Shown here: piece after piece, positions 1-7,055 of the stretch
How the letters are laid out: each line of letters begins with the position of its first letter
How positions within the stretch are numbered: the stretch's first letter is position 1
Assembly (NCBI GenBank): GCA_025350425.1
Contig: JANXXW010000030.1
Coordinates: 1-9,604, forward strand
Direction: 5' to 3'
Length of the DNA stretch: 9,604 nt
Source: Rhodospirillales bacterium
GTDB taxonomy: Bacteria; Pseudomonadota; Alphaproteobacteria; Acetobacterales; Acetobacteraceae
Position numbers and translations under genes: made by a program
Notes under the pieces: generated by a model
What the model was told of the DNA's origin: nothing
The model's database searches: none
What the model saw: the letters and a program-made list of their open reading frames with translations, nothing else

Positions 1-1
1 C

Positions 2-838
2 CTGCTGGCGCCGGAGGATCGCGGCTTCGGCATGGTGTTCCAGAACTACGCGCTGTTCCCGCACATGAACGTCCGCTGCAACATCGGCTTCGGGCTCCGG
101 ATGCAGCGCCGCCCCAAAGCGGAGATCGACGCCAAGGTTGAGGAGGCGATCAAGCTGGTGCGCCTCGGCGCCCAGGCGGAGAAGCTGCCGGGCCAAATCA
201 GCGGCGGGCAGCAGCAGCGCGTGGCCATCGCACGCGCCATCGTGGTGGAGCCGCCGCTGGTGCTGATGGACGAACCTCTGTCCAATCTCGATGCCAAGCT
301 GCGGCTGGAGATGCGGGCCGAGATCCGCCGCATCCACAACCTGCTTGGCTGTGCCACGATCTACGTGACCCACGACCAGGACGAGGCCCTGTCGCTGGCC
401 GATCGCATCGTGGTGCTGAGCGATGGCCAGGTGCGCCAGATCGGCACGCCGGAAACGCTGTACGCCCGCCCGGCCCACGCCGATGTCGCTGAATTTATGG
501 GCTACCGCAACGTGATCCCCACGCGCGCCACGCGCACGGGCAACGCGGTCAAGGTCGCGATCGGCCCCGTGCTGATCGATGCGACGCTGGTGGATGACGT
601 GATGGAACGACGGGCCATCGCAGCGATCCGCCCTGAGGATCTCACCCCGCGCGAGGATGGCCCGATCGTGGCCAATGTGCGGACGGCGGAATATCGCGGC
701 CGGGACTTCTACGGCGTGGCGGTGACGCCCGAGGGGTTGGAGCTGTTCTTTCGCGCCGAACACCGCGTGGCCAACGGCGAGACGCTGCATCTCGGCGCCG
801 ACCCGGCGCGCGTGCTCGTATACGCGGCGGCGGCATGA
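2..838 (+). CDS. ABC importer ATP-binding protein, polyamine/iron type (5' end outside window)
   Basis: This is the cytoplasmic ATPase of a type I ABC importer that drives uptake through the two permeases encoded just downstream. The reading frame is open from position 2, giving 278 visible residues. The family is usually about 350 aa, so roughly 70 residues including Walker A are missing. Numbered from the first visible codon, I see the Q-loop in GMVFQNYALFPHM (Gln14), the signature ISGGQQQ (66-72), Walker B LVLMDEP (Asp90, Glu91), the D-loop SNLDAK and the H-loop His124 in THDQDEA. The last 80 or so residues look like the TOBE regulatory domain of the PotA/FbpC/MalK group. The stop overlaps the next start as ATGA (835-838). 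Family membership is secure. Substrate is not: spermidine/putrescine, ferric iron, thiamine and phosphonate importers share this architecture. Confidence 0.95.
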   Translation: MLAPEDRGFGMVFQNYALFPHMNVRCNIGFGLRMQRRPKAEIDAKVEEAIKLVRLGAQAEKLPGQISGGQQQRVAIARAIVVEPPLVLMDEPLSNLDAKLRLEMRAEIRRIHNLLGCATIYVTHDQDEALSLADRIVVLSDGQVRQIGTPETLYARPAHADVAEFMGYRNVIPTRATRTGNAVKVAIGPVLIDATLVDDVMERRAIAAIRPEDLTPREDGPIVANVRTAEYRGRDFYGVAVTPEGLELFFRAEHRVANGETLHLGADPARVLVYAAAA

Positions 839-1719
839 CGAGGGACGGCGTGCCGCTGTCGGTCCGGCTTTCGCAACGCGGGCTCGACGGCGTGACGTTG
901 CTCGCCCTGCCGGCGGTGCTGTTCGTGCTGGCGCTGTTCGTCTATCCGTTTCTGTACGGCCTCGTGGTGTCGTTCCAGCCTAAGGCCGGCGACGTGTTCG
1001 CGAACTACGCGACGTTCTTCGGCGATCCGTTCCTGTATTCCACCATCGGCAAAACGCTTTGGCTGGCCATTCCCGTGACGCTGCTGAACGTGGCGCTTTC
1101 GGTGCCGGTGGCGCTGCGTGTGCGCCTCATGCGGCGGCAGCGTCTGCTGACCACGATCCTCGTCATCCCGATCACGCTCGGCACGGTGCTGGTGGCGCAA
1201 GGGATGCTCAACTACCTCGGCCCGCGCGGGTGGCTGAACCGCTTCCTGCTGGAGTTCGGCCTGTCCAGCAATCCGGTTCGGCTGATCCATAACTATTGGG
1301 GCGTGTTCCTGTCCCTGGTCGTCACCGGGTTTCCGTTCACCTTCCTGCTGACCTTGAGCTACGTGACGGGCATCGACCCCTCGCTCGAACAGGCCGGAGC
1401 CATGCTTGGCGCCCGCGCCCGCCAGCGGTTCAACGAGATCCTGCTGCCGCTGCTGGTGCCGGGCCTCATCATCACCTTCTGCCTGTCGTTCGTGCAGGCG
1501 TTCTCCGTGTTCCCGTCCGCCGTGCTGCTCGGCGCGCCTGCCGGAGACACGCGGGTGATCTCGATCGCGGCCTACACCGCCGCATTCGAGGATTACGACT
1601 ACTCCATGGCCTCGGCGATCGCGATGATCATGGCGTTCACGCAGGTGGTGATCGTGGCCGCGCTGCTCGGCTTACAAAGTCTTGTGTATCGAGGCCCTGC
1701 CGGCGGGGGCAAGGGCTGA
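835..1719 (+). CDS. ABC importer inner-membrane permease 1 (PotB-like)
   Basis: This 294-aa integral membrane protein is one half of the translocation pore of the importer. About six hydrophobic segments are visible, near residues 20-46, 69-93, 102-121, 148-175, 205-230 and 258-280. The cytoplasmic coupling loop that docks on the ATPase is clear: EQAGAMLG (185-192) followed by LPLLVPG (204-210), matching the EAA-x3-G-x9-I-x-LP pattern of importer permeases with Gln replacing the first Ala. The ATG at 835 lies in the ATGA overlap with the ATPase stop, implying translational coupling. The stop overlaps the next start as TGATG (1717-1721). Order (ATPase, permease, permease) and size fit the PotB/spermidine-putrescine group, but the sequence alone does not fix the ligand. 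Confidence 0.93.
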   Translation: MTRDGVPLSVRLSQRGLDGVTLLALPAVLFVLALFVYPFLYGLVVSFQPKAGDVFANYATFFGDPFLYSTIGKTLWLAIPVTLLNVALSVPVALRVRLMRRQRLLTTILVIPITLGTVLVAQGMLNYLGPRGWLNRFLLEFGLSSNPVRLIHNYWGVFLSLVVTGFPFTFLLTLSYVTGIDPSLEQAGAMLGARARQRFNEILLPLLVPGLIITFCLSFVQAFSVFPSAVLLGAPAGDTRVISIAAYTAAFEDYDYSMASAIAMIMAFTQVVIVAALLGLQSLVYRGPAGGGKG

Positions 1720-2573
1720 TGCGCGCCGGCAAGTCGGCCATCACTAGGCCGTTGGGGGAACGCCTTTGGGCGACGGCGGTCTGGGCAATCGTCGGTTTCT
1801 TCGTGCTCAATCTGCTGGCGTTGATTGCGACCGTGGTGGTCAGTTCGTTCGGCACGCGCTGGCTCGGCACCTGGTTGCCGGCCGGCTACACCACGCGATG
1901 GTATGCCTCGGCCTGGGAGGAGTTCCAGTTGCCCGACGTGCTACTGACCACGCTGGAGGTGGTCGGCGCGGTGGTGGCGCTGTCCGGCCTGCTCGGCGTA
2001 CCGGCGGCGTACGCGATGGCGCGGCGGGAGTTTCCGGGCAAGTCGGCGGTGATGCTGCTGTTCCTGCTGCCGCTGCTGGTTCCGCCGATCACCTTCGGCA
2101 TCCCACTCGCGACCGTGCTGTACCGCGTGGGCGCCGCCGGGGACATCACCGGCGTGATCCTGGCTAATTTGGTGCCGACCGTGCCGTTCGTGATCCTGAT
2201 CATGGTGCCGTTCATCCAGCAGATCGACCCGCGCGTTGAGGCGGCGGCCAGAGTGTTTGGCGCGGGCACCTTCCGCATGTTCGTCCATGTCCTGTTGCCG
2301 CTGCTGGCGCCCGGCATCCTGGCCGCCTTGCTGCTGGTTCTGGTGCGGACCATCGCGATGTTCGAACTGACGTTCCTCACGTCCGGGCCGACCAGCCAGA
2401 CCCTGGTGGTGGCGCTGTACTACGCCGTGTTCGCAGCCGGCGTGCGCGCTGGCCAATCGATCGATGCGATGGCGGTGATCTATATGGTGACCACGCTGAT
2501 CTGGCTGCTGATCGCGCTTCGGTTCGTCAACCCGACCCAGATCGTGACGCGCGGCAAGCGGGCGGCCGGTTAA
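1719..2573 (+). CDS. ABC importer inner-membrane permease 2 (PotC-like)
   Basis: This 284-aa protein is the second half of the importer pore. It has hydrophobic segments near residues 20-45, 70-95, 105-135, 145-165, 195-220 and 250-275. Its EAA coupling loop is canonical: EAAARVFG (174-181) followed by LLPLLAPG (192-199). I place the start at ATG 1719, overlapping the upstream stop (TGATG) and preceded by purine-rich GGGGGCAAGGG. The same frame stays open upstream to 1296, but that extension is high-arginine translation of the first permease gene in another frame and should not be included. With the two genes upstream this completes the membrane and ATPase part of the importer. A substrate-binding protein does not follow, so it may lie before the window. 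Confidence 0.93.
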   Translation: MRAGKSAITRPLGERLWATAVWAIVGFFVLNLLALIATVVVSSFGTRWLGTWLPAGYTTRWYASAWEEFQLPDVLLTTLEVVGAVVALSGLLGVPAAYAMARREFPGKSAVMLLFLLPLLVPPITFGIPLATVLYRVGAAGDITGVILANLVPTVPFVILIMVPFIQQIDPRVEAAARVFGAGTFRMFVHVLLPLLAPGILAALLLVLVRTIAMFELTFLTSGPTSQTLVVALYYAVFAAGVRAGQSIDAMAVIYMVTTLIWLLIALRFVNPTQIVTRGKRAAG

Positions 2574-2652
2574 AAGCGGCGCGTCCGTAACCTCGCGTTA
2601 AGCCACGTCGTGGATATTGGTGGGAACACGATCCCGGACGAGCCCACAACGC
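2574..2652 (+). other. 79-bp gap with a short palindrome, no clear terminator
   Basis: This gap separates the importer operon from the unassigned pair. It contains an exact 5+1+5 palindrome, CCACG-T-CGTGG (2603-2613), and a weak pairing GGTTA (2568-2572) with TAACC (2588-2592) across the permease stop. Neither is followed by a T-run, so I do not call a terminator. I found no convincing -35/-10 pair. GGACGAG (2636-2642) is a plausible weak ribosome binding site for the ATG at 2653. Confidence 0.4.
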
Positions 2653-3756
2653 ATGTCGGAACCACCGCCGCCGGCCGATACCTACCAGCCCCTGACTTTC
2701 CGGGAGCGCGGACTTGCGGTCACCTTCACCACGCCACTCCTAAGCGGCGCGCGGATACGGCCGGCCCACAAGCCCAGCAGCCTGGAAGTGATCGTGCCCA
2801 ATCCGTCCGGTAAGCGGGGCGTCTACATCCTGGCATTGGAAAGCGTGCGCAAAATCTGCGTCCCGACCCTGCATGACACGAGGCTCGGCACCGCGCTCGA
2901 AACCCACCATGGGCTGGATTACCCGCTCAACCCGGCCGAGATAAGGCGGATCACCCGCAACGTGCTGAAAGAAGGCTTCGCCGGCCGTTCCGCCGCCCTG
3001 GCCGCGAGCACGGTGACGACCGCGAACAAGGAGCTTGGGGCCAACGCGCATCGCGAACTGCTCACCCAACTCGCCGGGGTCGCCACGGGGGGCGCCACCG
3101 GTGCCGATACCCCCGCCTTGCAGGTCATGGTGCGGGACGCGATGGCGCCGATCGCGCTGGAAACCGGGCGCAACGTCGATGAAATGGTCTCGGGGCTGGA
3201 GCAGATGGCGTATGCGGTCGCGGAACTCGGGCTGGGGCAGAGCACGTCAAGCGGGTTCGTCTCCCGCAATCTGGCTGATCTGGCCGATCTGATCACCCTG
3301 GTCGGGCATCTCGGGGCCGTCTCCGCCGTGGCGGCCGGGGATGCCCGGTTCGTGGTTACCAACGCGGAACTGACGCTGTCGCTGGCGCGCCGGGCGGTCG
3401 GAACCGCCATGGCCGGGCTGGCCGACGTACGGCGCGCGCTGGTGGACTGGGCGATGCACCCCGCGTTGATCCTGGAAGCGGCGGCGAGACCCGAATGGCT
3501 GCTGGATGGTTGGCCACGCATCTGCATGCTTTCACGGACCATGAGCGGACAGGGCGATCTTTCAGCAACCCTGGCCGAAATGGCGATCCTCGTACCGCCG
3601 ATCCCGCCGCAGGCCGATGATTGGCTCAGTCTGCCAAGCGGCACCTCGACGCGCGCCAATCCGCAGCATCAGGGTTCGCGTGGCACCATGCCGAACGGCG
3701 CGATGATGCCCGGTATCGTGGCGCGCAACGAGCAGTTCCTGGCGATGGTCGCGTAG
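2653..3756 (+). CDS. Protein of unknown function, first of an abutting pair
   Basis: This is a 367-aa soluble protein that I cannot place in a named family. The N-terminal part (about 1-80) looks mixed beta, with TFTTPLLSGARIRP (24-37), the glycine-containing PNPSGKRGVYIL (49-60) and CVPTLHD (69-75). From about residue 90 it becomes alanine/leucine-rich and probably helical, ending in a low-complexity tail rich in Gly, Pro, Met and Asn. I see no signal peptide, membrane segment, Walker motif or metal-binding cluster, so it is probably cytoplasmic. I chose ATG 2653, with GGACGAG 10 bp upstream. A TTG at 2617 in the same frame would add 12 residues but has poorer support. High-GC codon use matches its neighbours. 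It ends exactly where the next gene begins, so the two products very likely act together. It is a real gene, but function is open. Confidence 0.8.
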   Translation: MSEPPPPADTYQPLTFRERGLAVTFTTPLLSGARIRPAHKPSSLEVIVPNPSGKRGVYILALESVRKICVPTLHDTRLGTALETHHGLDYPLNPAEIRRITRNVLKEGFAGRSAALAASTVTTANKELGANAHRELLTQLAGVATGGATGADTPALQVMVRDAMAPIALETGRNVDEMVSGLEQMAYAVAELGLGQSTSSGFVSRNLADLADLITLVGHLGAVSAVAAGDARFVVTNAELTLSLARRAVGTAMAGLADVRRALVDWAMHPALILEAAARPEWLLDGWPRICMLSRTMSGQGDLSATLAEMAILVPPIPPQADDWLSLPSGTSTRANPQHQGSRGTMPNGAMMPGIVARNEQFLAMVA

Positions 3757-4986
3757 ATGGCCCGACACGCGGACACAAGGCGCGACAGTCACGACACAGA
3801 TCGCCAAACGCAGGCGGCGCGCGAGGAGAAGATCGAACGTATCGTCGCGATGATCGACAGCCTGCCGGACCGGGGATCGGCGGATGCCCTGATCGCGCCC
3901 TTCCGGGACCGCTTGGCTGACCTGAACGTGCGCCGGCCGCTGAACTTCCCACGCCTGCTGTTCAGGCCGCTCGATGTGTTGATCGTGCCGGGCGCGTCGT
4001 GGCGGTACGACCGTATCGGACTGCCGCGCACGGCGCTCGTGCCGCTGGCCGTCCAGTGCAGGGCCATCCTCGGCGATGCGGTGAAGGCCGTGGAACGCCT
4101 CATGGACGGATGCCGGACGAATGACGCCGATGTGGTCGCCGAGGCTGGGGCGATACTGTGGCCGCTTGCCGCGGCGGCGCTCGAAACCGCTGCTCCGAAC
4201 GCCGAGTGGTGCAGCGCCACGGGGCTGCCGCTGGCGGACCACGCGGACGCCGTGCGCCTTGTGATCACCGTGCTCCGCGAGGCCAGCGAGATCGAGATGC
4301 TGGTGGCGCGGGCGCTCGAAGGCAGGCAGCCCGACACAACGGAGCTTCGTCCGATGCTAGGGCGGGCGGCCCACGCAGGTGATCCCCGTGCGCTGGGCGG
4401 GTTGCTCTCGGTGTTGCTCGCACGATTGCCGGTGCCGGACCGCGTGTTCACGGTGGTTGGCGAGATCACGGGTGACAGGACCAATGCGGTCGCGGCGGCG
4501 ACGGCTGAGCAGGCACTCGAATTCATGCTCGACAGCGTGGAACCCGAAATCATCGTAGTCCTCGATACCAGCGACGCCTGCCAGGAGCTGCGCCGGGCGA
4601 TCGCGTTGCTCGACGGCGTGCAGCGGCCAGGCGCCATGCATCGCGCGTCGCGGCGGGCGCGCTGCACCGCGATCCGCCAAGGCTTGGTGACGGCCTGCCA
4701 AGCCCATTTCGCCGCCAGTCTGCGCGCCACGGTCCTCGGTCCCCTCGCGGCGAGCGGCGGACGCTGCGACGATGCGACGCAGGCCGGCGTCGAAGCCTCT
4801 GCCCGCAACCTGCGCCAGTTCGAGGAGGCGTCCCGTACGCTGGGAGATGAGGCCAACGAGCGGATGCTCCGGCAAGCCGCCGAGACGCTGCGCCAAAGCG
4901 ACGGGCCACTGGTCGATCGGATGCGGATCGTGGAAATCCTGTTCGGCTCGGATTACGCCGCTACCATGCTGGCGCAACTGTCCTGA
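3757..4986 (+). CDS. Protein of unknown function, second of an abutting pair
   Basis: This is a 409-aa protein not assignable to a family I know. The ATG follows the previous stop with no spacer (TAGATG, 3754-3759) and lacks a good ribosome binding site, which points to translational coupling. The first 25 residues are charged and rich in Arg, Asp and His. A distinctive proline-rich stretch follows at 60-98, containing NFPRLLFRPLDVLIVPG and LPRTALVPLA. The rest is mostly alanine/leucine-rich and predicted helical by eye, perhaps a helical-repeat or scaffold-like fold. Cysteines are scattered with no CxxC pair. There is no signal peptide or clear membrane segment. Composition is even across the gene and matches the neighbours. 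The long intact frame argues for a real gene; any function would be a guess. Confidence 0.8.
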   Translation: MARHADTRRDSHDTDRQTQAAREEKIERIVAMIDSLPDRGSADALIAPFRDRLADLNVRRPLNFPRLLFRPLDVLIVPGASWRYDRIGLPRTALVPLAVQCRAILGDAVKAVERLMDGCRTNDADVVAEAGAILWPLAAAALETAAPNAEWCSATGLPLADHADAVRLVITVLREASEIEMLVARALEGRQPDTTELRPMLGRAAHAGDPRALGGLLSVLLARLPVPDRVFTVVGEITGDRTNAVAAATAEQALEFMLDSVEPEIIVVLDTSDACQELRRAIALLDGVQRPGAMHRASRRARCTAIRQGLVTACQAHFAASLRATVLGPLAASGGRCDDATQAGVEASARNLRQFEEASRTLGDEANERMLRQAAETLRQSDGPLVDRMRIVEILFGSDYAATMLAQLS

Positions 4987-4998
4987 GCGCTGCGTGGG

Positions 4999-5042
4999 CG
5001 TTGCCGTGGGCCGTGGCGCTTGGCAGGGTGGAGCCGGCAACG
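4999..5042 (+). repeat. 8-bp perfect inverted repeat in the intergenic gap
   Basis: CGTTGCCG (4999-5006) and CGGCAACG (5035-5042) are exact reverse complements separated by 28 bp, within the 73-bp gap between the unassigned pair and the peptidase gene. The loop is GC-rich and could fold further. No T-run follows, so it is not a standard intrinsic terminator. It could be an RNA hairpin at the operon boundary or a protein site. Chance occurrence in GC-rich DNA is possible. Confidence 0.35.
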
Positions 5043-5059
5043 GAAAGCATGAGGCGGCG

Positions 5060-6454
5060 ATGAGCGCGATCGAACAGGTTCTGGCAAAGATCGAGTCCAG
5101 TTTCGAGGATCAGAAGGACCGTTGGCTGGCGTGGCTGCGCATTCCCAGCATCAGCGCCCAGCCGCCGCATGCAGGAGATTGCCGGGCGGCGGCCGAGTGG
5201 GCGTGCGCGGAACTGAAGGAGCTCGGCTTCGAGGCCGGCGTGCGCGAGACCGCTGGCCATCCGGTGGTCGTGGCACACCATCCCGGCCCCGGTGGCAGCG
5301 ACGTCCCGCATCTGCTGTATTACGGCCATTACGACGTGCAGCCGCCCGATCCGCTCGATCTGTGGACCAGCCCACCCTTCGAGCCGGTGATCACCGATGG
5401 CCCGAATGGCCCCCGCGTGTACGCGCGCGGCGCCGTGGACGACAAGGGACAGGTCTCGATGTGGCTTGGCGCGTTCCGCGCCTGGCACGCTACAACCGGC
5501 ACCATGCCGGTGCGGATCTCCGTGCTGATCGAGGGCGAGGAGGAGGTCGGCAGCCTCAATCTCGAACCCTTTATCGCCGAGAACGCTGAGGAACTGCGGG
5601 CCGACATCGCCGTCATCAGCGACACCGGGATGTGGGACATCGACACGCCCGCCATCACCACCAGCCTGCGCGGACTCGTCTACACCGAGGTGACGCTGAA
5701 GGCCGCCGTGCGCGACCTGCATTCCGGCATGTTCGGCGGCTCGGCGCTCAATCCGATCAACGCGTTGACCAAGGCGCTGGGACAGTTGAAGGACGATGCC
5801 GGCGTGATCCAGGTGCCCGGCTTCTACGCCGGCGTGCAGGACATCTCGTCGCGGCAATCCAACCAATGGGCCTCGCTCGGCTTCGACGAAGCGAAGTTCC
5901 TGGGCAATATCGGATTGTCGGTGCCGGCGGGCGAGGCTGGGCGCTCGGCTCTGGAACGGCTGTGGGCGCGGCCGACGGCCGACATCAACGGCATCTGGGG
6001 CGGCTATATGGGCACCGGCAGCAAGACTGTGATCGCGTCGGAGGCGAGCGCCAAGGTGTCGTTCCGCCTGGTGCCGGGCCAGGACCCGGAGGCGGTGGTG
6101 GAAGGCTTCAAGGCGTTCATGCGGGCACGGGTGCCGGCCGACGCGACGCTCATCTTTGAGGTGTTCGGGCAGGGGCCTGGGCTGGAGGTGCCGCTCGAAG
6201 GTCCAGTCGTACGCGCGGCGCAATCGGCCCTGGAGGACGAGTATGGCAAGCCGCCGATCCTGATGGGTTGCGGCGGCTCCATCCCGGTGGTCGAGACCCT
6301 GCGGCGGATACTCGGCCTCGACAGCCTGCTGATCGGCTTTGGGCTCAACGACGACCAAGTGCATAGCCCGAACGAGAAGTTCGACGTCCGGTGCTTCCAC
6401 CAGGGCATGCGGAGCCACGCCAGGCTGTTGGGAAAACTCGCCAAAGCCGATTGA
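5060..6454 (+). CDS. M20-family metallodipeptidase
   Basis: This 464-aa cytoplasmic enzyme is a di-zinc (or manganese) dipeptidase of peptidase family M20, closest in layout to carnosinase CN2-type dipeptidases; it hydrolyses dipeptides or related amides. Expected ligands are all visible: His90 and Asp92 in GHYDVQP, the bridging Asp127 in GAVDDKG, catalytic Glu161 and metal ligand Glu162 in EGEEEVGS, Asp188 in VISDTG and His435 in VHSPNE. The 34-residue spacing from Asp127 to Glu161 equals that from Asp132 to Glu166 in CN2. The dimerisation lid carries His221 in DLHSGMFGG, the residue CN2-type enzymes supply across the dimer. The start at ATG 5060 has GAGG (5051-5054) at ideal spacing. The open frame back to 4772 is shadow translation of the previous gene. 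Only 7 bp separate its stop from the following ABC gene, so these genes are probably co-transcribed. Exact substrate is unknown. Confidence 0.95.
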   Translation: MSAIEQVLAKIESSFEDQKDRWLAWLRIPSISAQPPHAGDCRAAAEWACAELKELGFEAGVRETAGHPVVVAHHPGPGGSDVPHLLYYGHYDVQPPDPLDLWTSPPFEPVITDGPNGPRVYARGAVDDKGQVSMWLGAFRAWHATTGTMPVRISVLIEGEEEVGSLNLEPFIAENAEELRADIAVISDTGMWDIDTPAITTSLRGLVYTEVTLKAAVRDLHSGMFGGSALNPINALTKALGQLKDDAGVIQVPGFYAGVQDISSRQSNQWASLGFDEAKFLGNIGLSVPAGEAGRSALERLWARPTADINGIWGGYMGTGSKTVIASEASAKVSFRLVPGQDPEAVVEGFKAFMRARVPADATLIFEVFGQGPGLEVPLEGPVVRAAQSALEDEYGKPPILMGCGGSIPVVETLRRILGLDSLLIGFGLNDDQVHSPNEKFDVRCFHQGMRSHARLLGKLAKAD

Positions 6455-6461
6455 CCGAACG

Positions 6462-7055
6462 ATGCGCCTCCGGCTCGCCGGGTTGCGCAGCGTGCTCGCG
6501 GGACCGTTCGACATCGAGGTCCCAGCGGGCGGCTGCGTGGCGATCACCGGGCCATCCGGCTCGGGCAAAAGCCTGTTGCTGCGCATGGTCGCCGACCTCG
6601 ATCCGCACGAGGGTGAGGCGTTGCTAGACGGCATCGCCTGCTCGGCCATGCCGGCGCCGGAATGGCGCGGTCGCGTGGCCTATGTCGCCGCCGAGACCGG
6701 CTGGTGGGCCGATGACGTCGCGGCGCATTTCACCGACCTTGCCGCCGCCCGCGCGCTGGCCGACGAAATGGGACTGAAGGCCGAACTGCTGGACGGACCA
6801 TTGCTGCGTCTCTCCACCGGGGAGCGCCAGCGGGTGGCACTCATGCGGACGTTGCTCAACCATCCCTCGGTCCTGCTGCTGGACGAGCCGACCGGGGCAC
6901 TCGACGAAACCGCGACGGCGCGGGTCGAGGCTGTGCTGGCCCGGACCATGGCGGCCGGCACGGCGATCCTGCTGGTCACGCATAATCCGGCGCAGGCTGC
7001 GCGCATGGCGGCCCGGCGTTACGTCATGGACGCTGGAAAGCTGCAGCGGGCATGA
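6462..7055 (+). CDS. fetA: ABC transporter ATP-binding protein, FetA/YbbL-like
   Basis: This 197-aa ATPase is a stand-alone nucleotide-binding subunit that partners with the overlapping permease gene. In E. coli the equivalent pair, FetA-FetB, is linked to iron export and peroxide resistance. I see Walker A GPSGSGKS (30-37, Lys36), the signature LSTGERQ (117-123), Walker B VLLLDEP (137-143, Glu142) and H-loop His174 in VTHN. The Q-loop is unusual: where FetA has YxAQT this protein has YVAAE (74-78), so the usual Gln appears replaced by Ala with Glu beside it. The start at ATG 6462 lies 7 bp after the dipeptidase stop without a good ribosome binding site. An in-frame extension to 6339 would run into the peptidase gene and is rejected. 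Length is slightly short of E. coli FetA. The substrate is inferred only from the partner. Confidence 0.88.
   Translation: MRLRLAGLRSVLAGPFDIEVPAGGCVAITGPSGSGKSLLLRMVADLDPHEGEALLDGIACSAMPAPEWRGRVAYVAAETGWWADDVAAHFTDLAAARALADEMGLKAELLDGPLLRLSTGERQRVALMRTLLNHPSVLLLDEPTGALDETATARVEAVLARTMAAGTAILLVTHNPAQAARMAARRYVMDAGKLQRA

Noticed and set aside
1296..1718. In-frame upstream extension of the second importer permease (425 aa instead of 284)
   Set aside because: It overlaps the first permease gene in another frame, is rich in Arg, His and Ala, and lacks permease features; the TGATG start at 1719 fits the family length.
2570..2601. Two TTAA words near the importer stop, considered as a CtrA-type site
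   Set aside because: The spacing (24 bp between the words) does not match TTAA-N7-TTAA.
3789..4856. 355-aa open frame on the minus strand opposite the second unassigned gene
   Set aside because: It is Ser/Arg/Ala-rich with no motif. The plus-strand frame abuts its upstream partner and has more protein-like composition, so I kept the plus strand, though neither is confirmed by homology.
4772..5059. In-frame upstream extension of the dipeptidase
   Set aside because: It covers the end of the previous gene in another frame and crosses the intergenic gap; ATG 5060 has a proper ribosome binding site and gives the expected 464 aa.
4961..6649. 562-aa open frame on the minus strand
   Set aside because: It is antisense to the dipeptidase gene, whose catalytic motifs are all intact. 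Long antisense frames are expected in high-GC coding DNA, and its composition (Arg, His, Gln-rich) is typical of a shadow.
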